Below, piece by piece: positions 17,613 to 26,265 of a stretch of DNA of 26,265 bases. Location: contig JAOPGA020001283.1 of the NCBI GenBank assembly GCA_026419775.2, positions 1 to 26,265 of the forward strand. The letters run 5' to 3'. The notes under the pieces are model-generated. The model was not told the DNA's origin and ran no database searches. It worked only from the letters and a program-made list of their open reading frames with translations. A program made the translations under genes and the position numbers. The stretch comes from Acrasis kona. Its lineage: Eukaryota > Heterolobosea > Eutetramitea > Acrasida > Acrasidae. The stretch's first letter is position 1, and every line of letters starts with the position of its first letter.

Positions 17613-19061
17613 ATGACAAAAGCACTAGTACTGGCACTGCTGTTATATTCTGCAGCATGTGCTCCCATACTTATCACAGTAGGTAGCGGAAACATTTACT
17701 CGTTCGACCCCACCGATACAATTGTCAAAGTTCTTGATCCAAGCGGTGCTATACTCAACACTGCATCTCTATACATTCATCCAATCTCAGTTCTACCAGA
17801 CAACAACAGAAGGTTCGCCTACATTATCGGAGACGGGCAACTTGTCAAATTAGATTTGTGCACCCTCACACTCGTACAAAAAGTAGCCATCGAAAGAACA
17901 TGCGACGCACTCTCTATCGTACATCACGACAACAACTACATTTACGTAAGAGAAGGGTGCACAGCAAACTCCTGCTTCAGAAGATTTAATTTATTAACAT
18001 TAGTACTAGGAGGCAGTCCAATCTGCTACGACGGAAACGTCAATCTCGTTGGTGTTCTCGGAACAGGACTCGGAGTGATGGTATCGGTCAACGCACCCGG
18101 CGTTTCATTAGGTTTGAACTTGGGTGGATGGTTAGGCTTAGGAAGCTTGGGTTCGAGGATTATCGGAATTCCAATCTACGTCGGATCCGATTTAATAATA
18201 ACAAGTGCACTAGTGAACGGAGTAAACACGCTTTATAAATATAACATGCAAGGAGACCAATTAGTACAAGTAGGAGTTGGATTGGGATTAGGAATTTGCG
18301 GACGCATCAGCAGCATCGGAACTGATCCATGCAATCCAGGATTTTTAAACATTGCAGCAGGAGTAGGCACTAATTTAAAGATTTTAAGAGTAGATGTTGG
18401 TGTGCTTGGTCTAGTCAGTGATTTGGGAATTAATGTTGGATTGGATGTATTGGGACTAGTTGACTTGAATGCAGCACTAGGAATTGGATTGGGAGTAGGA
18501 GCAAATGTTGGAGTAGGAGTAGGCGCTGGAGTAGGTGCGGGTGTTGGTGCTGGAGTGGGCGTCGGTGTAGGAGTAGGCGCTGGTGTTGGATTGTGTACTG
18601 GAGTGGGTGTTGGTGCTAATGTTGGAGTGGGAGTGAATGCTGGTGTTGGAGTGGGAGCTGGCGTAGGAGCTGGTGATGGAGTTGGCGTTGATGCTAATGT
18701 GGGAGTCGGCGTCGGCGTCAATGCTAATGTTGGTGTCGGTGTGAATCTGGGCCTTGGATTAGGTATTGGCTCAATCATTGGTAATAACATCATCTTGGGC
18801 AATGTGAATGGCATCTTGTCTTTAAATTTGAGTACTGGTCAATTATTAAGAAATGGCGTAGTAATAAAAACTGGGTTGGGTACCTACGGTGGTAGGTCCT
18901 GTTCAAATCTTAGTGACGTTTGTTTGAACTCTGCCCCTATTATTATCAACATTGATAATTATTCTGCTTGTAGGAGGAGAGGCGGTTCTCTGCACGGGCA
19001 CCATCATGATGGCGGTCACAAGTCTGGAGAGCATTATAGCGAAGACATTGATTGCTACTGA
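17613..19061 (+). CDS. Secreted protein with Gly-Val dipeptide repeat and His-rich tail
   Basis: 482 residues. Residues 1-16 are a signal peptide ending near SAACA. Residues about 17-285 are beta-rich, with repeated short blades (IYSFDPTDTIVKVLDPSG, LVKLDLCTLTLVQK, YIYVREGC) and paired cysteines, resembling a WD/YVTN-type propeller. Residues about 290-385 are an alternating Gly-X array dominated by GV, GA and GN, interrupted by one LCTG. About 60 residues of blade-like sequence follow (IILGNVNGILSLNLSTGQLL). The end is Arg/Gly- then His-rich (HGHHHDGGH), closing with an acidic DIDCY. Gly-X arrays of this type suit silk- or wall-like assemblies, and the His tail could bind metal; both are inferences. 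No homologue is recognised. Confidence 0.8.
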   Translation: MTKALVLALLLYSAACAPILITVGSGNIYSFDPTDTIVKVLDPSGAILNTASLYIHPISVLPDNNRRFAYIIGDGQLVKLDLCTLTLVQKVAIERTCDALSIVHHDNNYIYVREGCTANSCFRRFNLLTLVLGGSPICYDGNVNLVGVLGTGLGVMVSVNAPGVSLGLNLGGWLGLGSLGSRIIGIPIYVGSDLIITSALVNGVNTLYKYNMQGDQLVQVGVGLGLGICGRISSIGTDPCNPGFLNIAAGVGTNLKILRVDVGVLGLVSDLGINVGLDVLGLVDLNAALGIGLGVGANVGVGVGAGVGAGVGAGVGVGVGVGAGVGLCTGVGVGANVGVGVNAGVGVGAGVGAGDGVGVDANVGVGVGVNANVGVGVNLGLGLGIGSIIGNNIILGNVNGILSLNLSTGQLLRNGVVIKTGLGTYGGRSCSNLSDVCLNSAPIIINIDNYSACRRRGGSLHGHHHDGGHKSGEHYSEDIDCY

Positions 19062-19131
19062 TAAAAATAAATCATTTATTTCACTCAACCAGTAAAATTT
19101 CTTTCTTGTAATAAAATTCGGTTTCGCCCAC

Positions 19132-20383
19132 ATGCCGAACGATGATGAACTACACTTGAATCAGTCTAATAGTCATACCGAAGAAGCATCACCCATCACC
19201 ATGGTTGATGCGTCAGCATTGAGCCATGACATGGAACGCTTGTTCGAAAGTGAGAGTTTTTGTGACGTTTCGTTCCTTGTGGGGCCGCAAGAGAAGCAAA
19301 TAATGGCACATCGAGGCATTTTGACCTCTCGTTCTGATTATTTTCATAACATGTTCACCGTAGGACTACGAGAGAGTCAAGAGAACATTGTAAAGAAACC
19401 AAACATTAGACCGGACGTCTTTTATGAAGTACTGCGCTTCATTTATAGCGGAAAAGTTAATATTTGCAATAACAACGTGATTGAGGTTTTAAAAGCTGCA
19501 GCAGAGATGGATCTCTGCAAATTAAAAAAACTTTGTTTGTCCTTTATCGAGAACCACTCGAAGAATTGTTTCGAGAATCAAAATTTCTTGTCTCAACTAA
19601 GCGAGTCCACTTTGATTGAAATTCTTCAATCGGACTATCTTAACCTCTCCGAATCTTATATTTTCGAGAGGGTCATGGACTGGGGCATTTTTCAATCAAG
19701 TAATGACTTGGTAAATACTTTAAAAAATGTAATTCAATTCGTGAGATTTCCTCTCATGAGACCGGACTACTTGTCTCAAAGAGTGGAACCTCTCCAAGTG
19801 GTACCTCATCTTTTAATTTTTGAAGCCTATCGTTACTACTCTACCAACGATGCTTCTCATGTCAGGAACAGAAGAAGCGTATTGAGAGGGGACGAAGGTC
19901 ACATTAATCCTAATAAAAAAGGCGTTTATATGGTTCAGATGCTCAAGGAAGGTAGTCATGCACACTTTAGATGGCGCATTGTAGAATTTTCAAAATTAAA
20001 TAAAAAATATGTGGGCTCGCCTGTTTTTAATTTTGGCGAGCAAGAGTGGAAATTAATCTTGTACCCGAAAGGTGACACTTTTGACTCTCATTTGAGTTTG
20101 TTTTTGAACATGGTTACTGACGGCAACAAGCAGTGTAGAACCGTTCATTGTGATTTTACTCTTCGTGTTGTGAATCAAATCGATATGCAACACAAGTCGG
20201 TCGACCACGAGGTGTTTAGCGAGTAAGTAAAATCTTCTTTTGTTGGTTGGCTGACCTATTAGACAGTTTACAAAATATCAATCAACCCTCGGGAGACAAC
20301 AGTTTATGCCACTGAACAAATTGGATGCTGGTTTTTTAATTGACGACGTTTTATACATTGATTTGATTATTAAATTTTTGTAA
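19132..20383 (+). CDS. BTB-BACK-MATH protein, one intron near the 3' end
   Basis: My spliced model is 19132-20222 plus 20263-20383, with a 40-bp GTAAGT...TTAG intron at 20223-20262, giving 403 residues. BTB/POZ occupies about residues 34-140 (FCDVSFLVGPQEKQIMAHRG, YEVLRFIYSGKV). A BACK-like helical region is at about 145-235. MATH/TRAF-like sequence is at about 277-403 (FRWRIVEFSKL, WKLILYPKGDTFDSHLSLF, CDFTLRVVNQ). The second exon supplies the missing MATH end (LNKLDAGFLIDDVLYIDLII). BTB-MATH proteins are substrate adaptors of Cullin-3 ubiquitin ligases: MATH holds the substrate and BTB binds Cul3. In SPOP and plant BPM proteins MATH comes first; here it is last. Unspliced, the frame would stop at 20226 and lose the MATH end. 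The stop lies 16 bp from the convergent Nudix gene. Confidence 0.88.
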
Positions 20384-20399
20384 ATTTGAATGTAAACTT

Positions 20400-20969
20400 T
20401 TATTGATGTATTTTTGTTAAATACTTGTTGTACTCTTCAAATATTGCCGATAGATTTTGTCTAAAGAATTTGAGGATTTCCTCCTTGACTTTAATGTCGC
20501 CGTCAACAACGCTTTTTATTGTGACCCATTTCGCTTCCATGATCTCTTCGACAAGGATGGGAACCAAATCAGGAGGGTTTACATCTTTTTCGCTCTTCTT
20601 GTATCCAAATAAATATAAATGTACTTCGCGACCCTTGTCGAGTTTGACAAGGTGCCCTACTTTATTCGCAAGTTCTAAATTCTCCTTCAAAATTCCACAC
20701 TCTTCCCATACCTCTCTGTATGTCGCTTCGATTTCGCTTTCTCCCTCCTCGATATGTCCTTTAGGGAAGGAATATCCTCTAAATTTTGTCTCATCTATAT
20801 CACTCTCCGATATGGCTCCATGCTTTGGCAAACCCATCGAGCGCCTGCCTTTAACTAGTACGATTTTATGATCTAAAAACTGTTCCATTGTTATTGGACC
20901 ATAATGTTCGGGCCATAAAACAATACCTCCTGTGCTGTGAAGCCTGATGAAACTTGTCGGTGACAGCAT
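20400..20969 (-). CDS. Nudix hydrolase
   Basis: 189 residues, starting at the ATG at 20967-20969. A full 23-residue Nudix box lies at residues 71-93: G71, E77, R85-E86, E89-E90 and G92 fit G-x5-E-x7-RE-x2-EE-x-G. The N-terminal STGGIVLW strand and FPKGHIEEG are typical of diadenosine/diphosphoinositol polyphosphate-type members, which hydrolyse pyrophosphate bonds in a Mg-dependent way. The exact substrate cannot be read from sequence; the loop at 41-65 (GRRSMGLPKHG) is longer than usual. No signal peptide, so probably cytosolic. The gene converges with the BTB-MATH gene and diverges from the F-BAR gene. Confidence 0.9.
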   Translation of the reverse strand: MLSPTSFIRLHSTGGIVLWPEHYGPITMEQFLDHKIVLVKGRRSMGLPKHGAISESDIDETKFRGYSFPKGHIEEGESEIEATYREVWEECGILKENLELANKVGHLVKLDKGREVHLYLFGYKKSEKDVNPPDLVPILVEEIMEAKWVTIKSVVDGDIKVKEEILKFFRQNLSAIFEEYNKYLTKIHQ

Positions 20970-21302
20970 TTGAGGTTGACTACACTTGTAGAGTTAAAAA
21001 TGTTGGCATAATGCAAGAGACAAACATTACACACATTTTCAAAGAGAGCTCAACATGGCTAAGGAGATGTTTCTATTACAAGATTGATTGTCGAGTCATT
21101 GCCAAGCCACATTAACAGCTCTTTATTGATTATCTGAATTTGAATGTTTAATTGTTAATCAAACTAATCTCAATGCTTCACCCAATTAAGTAAAGCACCC
21201 TTCTTAATCCAACTATATCAACATAACGTTTTGTTAGTTCCAACTTTACAAAAGAAGAGTTTATCAACATCAGTCACGTTTGATTGATAGTTCGTAAAAG
21301 AT
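20970..21302. promoter_or_regulatory. Divergent upstream region between Nudix and F-BAR genes
   Basis: 333 bp without an open frame, AT-rich. It should hold both promoters. No motif is clear enough to name. Confidence 0.5.
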
Positions 21303-22976
21303 ATGGACTCCTCAGACCCCTATTCAACCTATACACCCAGCAATGTTGCACCTTCCGCGTCCATAACAAGTCCATCAAATAGACTTGCGTATTCGAAAGA
21401 TTTATGGGTATTATACATTTTTAACTGCACAAGTATTCATCCAGCATTTAGGACAAATTCAACGACATTATTAATAAACTAGTTTCGGGCAAATCCAACG
21501 TGAAACAAATCCAAGCACTCTTCATCACACAGAGGGATGTTATGGATAAATTCGGGCAGAATTTGTACAAGACGAAAATTAATACTGATGAAAATTTATA
21601 GTACGCACTAAACTCACACGAGCATCATCTAATCTAAAAAAGCGAACTCATCCCACCCACAACAAGATACGTACAATTCGCTCAAGCGAGCGGCTTGAAG
21701 CTTATCGAGAGCGCCGTAATAATTAGGAAAGAATATCTCGAGGAGATTGGAGCGCTGCGGAAAGAGATATCGACCAACATTAAAAGAGCAAAGAAGGAAG
21801 AAGCCAAGTTGGTTTCAGAGTACCGAGCAGCCAAAGACAAAGTCGAGAAGGTACATTTTTTAAACAATTCATTCCGTTCATTTTTTTCATTAGGCAAAAA
21901 AGAAGGATTTCGAAGATAAGAATAAATTCGAGCAACTACAAACGACACTTTACAAAGCAGACGGTTTGCCACCAAAAAAGTTAACTTCGTTGCAAAAAGA
22001 TGTACATAAAGCAGAGGAGCAAGCAACACGTTCAGAACTCGATTATGAAAATTCACACAAGAGTTTAGAGAGCATGCACACCACATATCACCAGAAACTT
22101 TCGACATTGATGGAACAACTAGAGGAATTAGACCGCAAGAGGATCCAATCCATGAGAGCTCTCATGATACGTTACGCCACCCAACAAAAAGAAATTTCAC
22201 AAATTATTGAAAGAGAAGCCCAGTACATGATTGAAGCCAACGAAGCCGTCGACGAAGAAAAAGAGATCCAAACATTTATTAGAGACCACCACTCAAAGAC
22301 ATTCCCACAACCCATCGAACCGTGCGAACCCTACAAGGTAGCCTTCAGCGAAGATGCAAAATCAGCAAGACTAAGTAAAGTATTCAAGCCGACCACCAAT
22401 TCGGCATCGTCGACTCCATCAACCACACCATCCACAGCCGGTCAGATTAGAAGCATGATGAACGGACAATTGGACAATTCGGAAGGAAAAGTCACGTCGC
22501 CACCAAATAACGTCAACGTAATACCGCCTTCGCCCATTCCAACCGTTGACATGTCTACGCCAGTCACGATGAACCTAAACGTTATAAAGAGAGTAAAAGT
22601 ACTTTATGATTACACACCAACTGGCGACGAAGAATTAGCAATGATGGAAAATGACATTGTTGATGTGTTGGAAGTTGTGGAGGATGGATGGTGGGTCGGA
22701 AGTTTACGCGGAAATCAAGGCTTCTTCCCATGCAACTTTGTAACCGATAATTTAGACTTTCAAAAATCACCTAATGTGATGGACTCACCGGCGGTCATCA
22801 ACTCGGACCAAACGGTTGCCTTGTACGATTATGCGGCACAGGATGATTCGGAGCTGTCCATCAAGGAAGGAGAACGTTTGATAATTGTAAAGAAGAACGA
22901 AGACGGTTGGTGGTTTGCAAGATCTGAATCAAGTGGGAAGGAAGGTTTGATACCAAGTAATTTTGTTCAACAATAA
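21303..22976 (+). CDS. F-BAR protein with two SH3 domains (Bzz1/syndapin-like), three introns
   Basis: My model has exons 21303-21407, 21452-21600, 21643-21850 and 21894-22976, with introns of 44, 42 and 43 bp (all GT...AG). The coding sum of 1545 nt gives 514 residues. F-BAR occupies about residues 30-285, starting at KDLWDKFNDIINKL and continuing as long charged coiled coil. A Ser/Thr/Pro linker follows. SH3-1 is at about 386-440 (VKVLYDYTPTGDEEL, DGWWVG, FFPCNFV) and SH3-2 at about 460-514 (TVALYDYAAQDDSEL, DGWWFA, LIPSNFV). Both keep the ALYDY, WW and PSNFV-type ligand residues. The layout is that of yeast Bzz1, which bends membrane and recruits WASP-family actin nucleators during endocytosis. 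The exon joints fall inside conserved F-BAR sequence (DLW|DKF, NLY|ELI), which supports them. Confidence 0.92.
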
Positions 22977-23059
22977 ATGTTTTATTATATTTCCATCTCT
23001 CAACTTGTCCCATTATAAATTTTTTGTACTCGTTAAATGTCAAACTCAAGACAATGACA

Positions 23060-23230
23060 CTATTCTGCCACTGTAACATTACTACATTGCTGATACTTGG
23101 ACCACTTGGAATAGTACGAGAGGAACTGTTTTATTAAATCTCTGGTGCAATCGTTGGTATGATTTGACCGTTGTGAGTGTCTACGTCTGTCACCAGCGCT
23201 TCTCCTATCTTGAGAACGCGCCATCAGAGG
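23060..23230 (+). rRNA. LSU rRNA 3'-end-like fragment with sarcin-ricin loop sequence
   Basis: 23113-23126 is AGTACGAGAGGAAC, the sarcin-ricin loop of large-subunit rRNA, exact to the eukaryotic form. Downstream bases keep the spacing of the next LSU helices: GTT..ATT, CTGGTG (about 23143), TTGGTATGATTTGACC.TTG, then TCTACGTCTG, as in canonical ...TTTGGTG...TTGG...CC.TTG...GCTACCATCTG. CTGGTG also pairs with a CACCAG about 50 bases on. No ORF overlaps convincingly. The divergence is too great for the main nuclear LSU gene. A decayed rDNA insert, a mitochondrial-derived fragment or a novel structured RNA are all possible. Confidence 0.4.
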
Positions 23231-23450
23231 ATTGATTTGGCTAATAAAGTGTTCATGTACGGCTGAACAGCTGGGTTGGCGAAAATTACAGTTACGAAGC
23301 CCTTGATTTCTTATTCTGTCAGGATTTTGGTTGGTTAATCAAACGTCAGCTTTTATAATAGATTCATTCTATAATTAGAAAAGTAAATATAAAAAGATCC
23401 GGATAACCCGGTTGATTCAACAAAAGAAACAACAGAAAACGAAACACAAC

Positions 23451-23735
23451 ATGTCTTCAAGATATTCACATTTACAAGTACTCGATGAACAAGACTCATA
23501 CACTCCTTTCCCAGTCGTAAACGAAGAAAAGAAAGTATTCGAACAAGAAGTAGCGAGAACTGAGGATAAGACCTTAACACATGCAAAAAAGAGGCTTGCG
23601 CATCACCCCGAACCAAACCAATTGGATTTGAACTCAATGTCAAGAGCTGCTCGCAATGCCCCTGGTTCATCTGTCGCAGAAAACTGGCTCGAGCGCACTA
23701 TGAGAGACGGATGGGAGGTTGTCACAGGAAACTAA
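23451..23735 (+). CDS. Small hydrophilic hypothetical protein
   Basis: The ATG at 23451 (context AAC ATG TCT) gives 94 residues. It is charged, without a signal peptide or membrane span, and has possible short helices (KKVFEQEVARTEDKTLTHAK, ENWLERTMRDGWEVV). No family is recognised. The open frame reaches back to 23412, but the internal ATG follows an A-rich leader as for other genes here and is the better start. It converges with the chagasin-type gene, 90 bp away. Confidence 0.6.
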   Translation: MSSRYSHLQVLDEQDSYTPFPVVNEEKKVFEQEVARTEDKTLTHAKKRLAHHPEPNQLDLNSMSRAARNAPGSSVAENWLERTMRDGWEVVTGN

Positions 23736-23825
23736 TAATCGTGTATAATATTAAATTAATTTTGAACTTTAATCTTGTATACCACCACTTTGTAAAATCC
23801 TGGTTTAATGATTTAAGTAAAGCAT

Positions 23826-24212
23826 TTATTGAACATAGACTGTGTATGTTTTTCTTTGTATTGGCGCATTCTCCCAGGGTCTTTTGTATTGAAAAACTAT
23901 GGTTGCTTGTCCTGGATTAAATCCGGCTACTTTGAACGTGAACTGTCCCCCAACCCCTACCATGCCATTGCTATAATTCGATTTGTAGCTAACATAGGTT
24001 ACGCCTACATTAGCGCTGTTAGTTGAATAGCCAGACCACGAGTAACCTGTTGATGGATTCCCATTCAAAGAGATGGAGGTGGCTTGGTTTGCTCTTAAAT
24101 TGATTGTACCATCTGCTCCCATGGTGTTGAGGCTGTAGCGAGACAGAGATGTCCGCCTAGACTCGACAACAATGCAAACAAGCAGAGAGAGCAGCAAAGT
24201 GATCTTTATCAT
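23826..24212 (-). CDS. Chagasin-type cysteine protease inhibitor (MEROPS I42)
   Basis: 128 residues, starting at the ATG at 24210-24212. Residues 1-17 are a signal peptide. The mature part has the three chagasin binding loops in order: NPSTGY at 52-57 (family NPTTG[YF]), GVGG at 86-89 (GxGG) and RPW at 111-113 (RPW/F). The length and beta-rich pattern fit the family, which blocks papain-like (C1) cysteine proteases by laying the loops across the active-site cleft. With a signal peptide it should act in the secretory/lysosomal route or outside the cell, controlling the amoeba's own cathepsins or those of prey. All key loops are present and the gene looks intact. Confidence 0.93.
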   Translation of the reverse strand: MIKITLLLSLLVCIVVESRRTSLSRYSLNTMGADGTINLRANQATSISLNGNPSTGYSWSGYSTNSANVGVTYVSYKSNYSNGMVGVGGQFTFKVAGFNPGQATIVFQYKRPWENAPIQRKTYTVYVQ

Positions 24213-24934
24213 GTTCTAATTTTGTTACAGCATTTGGACTTTCTAGGAATTCGAGTAGAACCAAGGTAGATTACAAAAGTAAAAGTGGTTGAATACTTCA
24301 ATATGTCAATACTCCTACAAGTGTGCGGAAAACCCTAGAAGGACAACAGCGTACAGTTTCTCGAATCGGATAATCAATTGAAAGATCAAGCGAGGAACCT
24401 GAAGCAAAGAGCAGGCCTCTGCAACGACTCTGGAAGATCATTTGGTTCAAAAGAAATGACAAAAGTAAATATATCGGAAGTTCCGTTAATGTATCTACCC
24501 ATGATTTTGTGAAGGAAACAACAACTAAGAACATGTTTGTCATGGAAGGAAAAGATGTGTCGTGGAAGGACTGAAGAAAGCTTCTTTCAAGCCGACAATT
24601 ATTGCATCAATACAAACAATGAAAGTTGCAAACATTCAAAAATATTCACACTTTCGCAAAATAATTCTTGCGAACCTTGTCTGAGCACCAAGTACAAATT
24701 TTATAATAAATGAACCGGTACCAGTAACGACCATACACAAGCACTTTACAAGTAGTACTTCCAAGTTGCACAAGGAGTCCTTTAAGCTTTGTTTGGTATT
24801 GAATAGAGGACAAATCTCTGCATTTCTACAGGTTGTTTCATATTACAATCCGCACCAATTATACGATTATGGCAACTGTCTGTCAACAAAAAGAAAATAA
24901 ACATCAATAAGAAATCAAAAAGATAATAAGCATT
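24213..24934. other. Intergenic, with a possible coding relic on the plus strand
   Basis: Between divergent genes. Plus-strand frames around 24337-24570 read protein-like without a good start (for example FLESDNQLKDQARNLKQRAG in one frame and RLWKIIWFKRNDKSKY in another). This may be the residue of a small gene, but nothing complete can be built. The final 150 bp before 24935 is the likely promoter of the DUF2804-like gene. Confidence 0.4.
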
Positions 24935-26065
24935 ATGAAGGTCTCTTTTGCAGTAGTGCTAATCTTGTTGATCTCTCCTTTGGTTTTAAGCTTCCTCTTG
25001 CCAGATAAAGAGCAGGATCCTGCACCAGAGTTCGATACCGAGCTGAAGGCCGACGCTCCTCTTCATTTGTACGAGAATGGAGAGTACAACTTTGGAAGAT
25101 ATGCCAAGCCGATAGTTGACCCAAACATCCACAAGATTACAAAACTACAAAAAAAGATTCAAAAGAAGGAATGGCACTTTTTATCCATTAGCACTCCACA
25201 TGCGCTCATCGGCCTTGCTATTTCACAATTGAACTACGCCGCAACATCCTTCATTTACGTCTTGACGGATGACTGGACCGACCAAAAACAAATCATGAGG
25301 CCATTAGGTTTCGGTGCTAGTTTTTCAGAGTCATCAGTTAAGGGTTGTTCCAAATGGAACGACAAGATTGCCAAACTCGTTATTGAAGTTTGCAACTTTA
25401 AAGACACAATCACGGTCCAAGCCGAAGGCACATTAAATGATTCAAACTTTATTAAAGTGAGTGCAGTCATTGACACAAATTCTGATTCTTTGGCATTGGC
25501 CTACCCAATCGGTCCCCACAGAGTAGCCTACACGCTCAAACAAGCAGGCATGCCGGTCAGAGGTTATTACAAACTAAAGGACAGGAGGTACGAATTCGGA
25601 GAGGATGCCGTAGCCATACAAGATTGGACCAGAGCACTTCCAAAGAGACTTACCGTTTGGTATTGGATTTCCATCAACTTTGTGTCAAAGAACAAGAGGA
25701 TCGGAGTCAACTTGTCGCATGGAATGTATCCTAAACGTGTTGGAAACCAAACGCTTGGATTAGAAAATGGTATTTGGGTGGATGGAAACTTACATTTGGT
25801 GGAAAGTGAATTAATCGTCGACGGAGAGCCAGGTACCGGCGTACTAGACGAAGCCGAAGAATGGCATTGTAGAACAAAAGATGGGTCCTTGAAACTTACA
25901 TATCGTCGCGAAGGAGCCACCGTGTCTGGACTTGACGTTAAGGTTCTCAAAGGTAAATTGATTCATAGCTATGGTACGTATAGTGGAGTCATTACTATTG
26001 ATGGCGAAAAACACGTTTTAAAAAATGTAAAAGGAATTCTTGAGGATCACTACACTTTGTGGTAA
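24935..26065 (+). CDS. Secreted DUF2804-like protein
   Basis: 376 residues. Residues 1-19 form a signal peptide or membrane anchor (FAVVLILLISPLVLSF). The rest resembles DUF2804 proteins, which share a KEWHF/Y.S..T motif near the N-terminus (KKEWHFLSISTPHALIGLAI), repeated beta strands with W/Y residues (LPKRLTVWYWISINF) and an EDHY..W ending (residues 370-376). The family has no settled function; distant similarity to lipocalin-type or lipid-processing folds has been discussed, so a lipid-related role is only a guess. NQT and NLS give possible N-glycosylation sites. Start and stop are clear and no intron is needed. Confidence 0.75.
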   Translation: MKVSFAVVLILLISPLVLSFLLPDKEQDPAPEFDTELKADAPLHLYENGEYNFGRYAKPIVDPNIHKITKLQKKIQKKEWHFLSISTPHALIGLAISQLNYAATSFIYVLTDDWTDQKQIMRPLGFGASFSESSVKGCSKWNDKIAKLVIEVCNFKDTITVQAEGTLNDSNFIKVSAVIDTNSDSLALAYPIGPHRVAYTLKQAGMPVRGYYKLKDRRYEFGEDAVAIQDWTRALPKRLTVWYWISINFVSKNKRIGVNLSHGMYPKRVGNQTLGLENGIWVDGNLHLVESELIVDGEPGTGVLDEAEEWHCRTKDGSLKLTYRREGATVSGLDVKVLKGKLIHSYGTYSGVITIDGEKHVLKNVKGILEDHYTLW

Positions 26066-26110
26066 TAAACTTTTCTTGTTGTGTTATTGATGGCTATCAC
26101 TTGCAAACCT

Positions 26111-26247
26111 TCATCTTCCTGTACCATTGTTCAAATACTTGTGGTAGATGTTGCTTTTGTCGTTCCAAGTCTCTACCAATGTATCTTTAATTCCTTCCTC
26201 GTCCGACGATTGAAGGGTTTGTGTTTGAGATTCGTTTACAATTATGC
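26111..26247 (-). CDS. Last exon of a minus-strand gene, partial
   Basis: The minus-strand frame ending in TGA at 26111-26113 reads back through about 45 codons (...SDEEGIKDTLVETWNDKSN..YLNNGTGR). It is preceded by TATTAAAAAAG, which resembles the acceptor of the F-BAR gene's second intron. The start lies beyond the window or in an upstream exon. No domain can be judged. Confidence 0.4.
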
Positions 26248-26265
26248 TTTTTTAATAGCAGAGTT

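Noticed and set aside
18233-18814. Antisense Thr-Pro-rich ORF of 193 codons
   Set aside because: It is the complement of the Gly-Val array; the plus-strand frame has a signal peptide and clear ends.
21682-22107. Antisense ORF of 141 codons
   Set aside because: It lies over F-BAR exons and an intron; the plus strand has domain support.
24298-24543. 81-codon minus-strand ORF
   Set aside because: Hydrophobic but without family signal; plus-strand frames there look more protein-like.

Overview
The window looks like nuclear DNA of a protist. It starts with part of a eukaryotic 18S rRNA gene that carries two group I introns. The host genes have tiny spliceosomal introns (about 38-44 bp, GT...AG), use the standard code, and encode eukaryotic domains (F-BAR+SH3, BTB/BACK/MATH, NHL+EGF, chagasin). 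Tandem NHL-repeat surface proteins with an EGF module and short introns recall Heterolobosea such as Naegleria or Acrasis. That placement is an inference from protein style, not a proof.

Layout. (1) 1-1545, minus strand: start of ITS1 and the 3' two-thirds of an 18S gene with group I introns at about E. coli sites S956 and S891. The gene stops after a 20-nt exon and runs straight into telomere-like CCCAAA/CCAA repeats (1546-1680). (2) 1.7-5.2 kb: AT-rich and gene-poor, with decayed coding remnants, a series of near-perfect hairpins and a Thr-Pro-rich ORF. (3) 5.26-8.06 kb, minus strand: a 933-aa NHL-repeat/EGF surface protein. (4) 8.4-15.1 kb: a mobile-element block with a 5'-truncated, broken Ty3/gypsy-type LTR fossil, a TIR-domain-like coding fragment, and a complete-looking two-gene Harbinger/ISL2EU-type DNA transposon with 18-bp perfect terminal inverted repeats. 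(5) 15.1-16.6 kb: a purine-skewed minisatellite, a truncated gene duplicate, a small SAM-like gene and the intact parent of the duplicate. (6) 16.6-26.3 kb: a compact run of host genes. These are an unknown alpha-helical protein, a secreted Gly-Val repeat protein, a BTB-BACK-MATH protein, a Nudix hydrolase, an F-BAR protein with two SH3 domains, an LSU-rRNA-like fragment, a 94-aa unknown, a chagasin-type cysteine protease inhibitor, a secreted DUF2804-like protein and the end of one more gene.

The host genes do not form one pathway. Several act at the surface or are secreted (NHL/EGF, Gly-Val protein, chagasin, DUF2804); others suit membrane/actin remodelling (F-BAR) and ubiquitin-ligase adaptor work (BTB-MATH). 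Spliced models were built by hand for four genes (transposase, SAM-like, BTB-MATH, F-BAR); each gives an open frame of a whole number of codons. The points most worth following are the rDNA/telomere-like junction with its two introns, the LSU sarcin-ricin-loop-like sequence between protein genes, the C-terminal MATH domain hidden behind an intron, and the secreted Gly-Val repeat protein.
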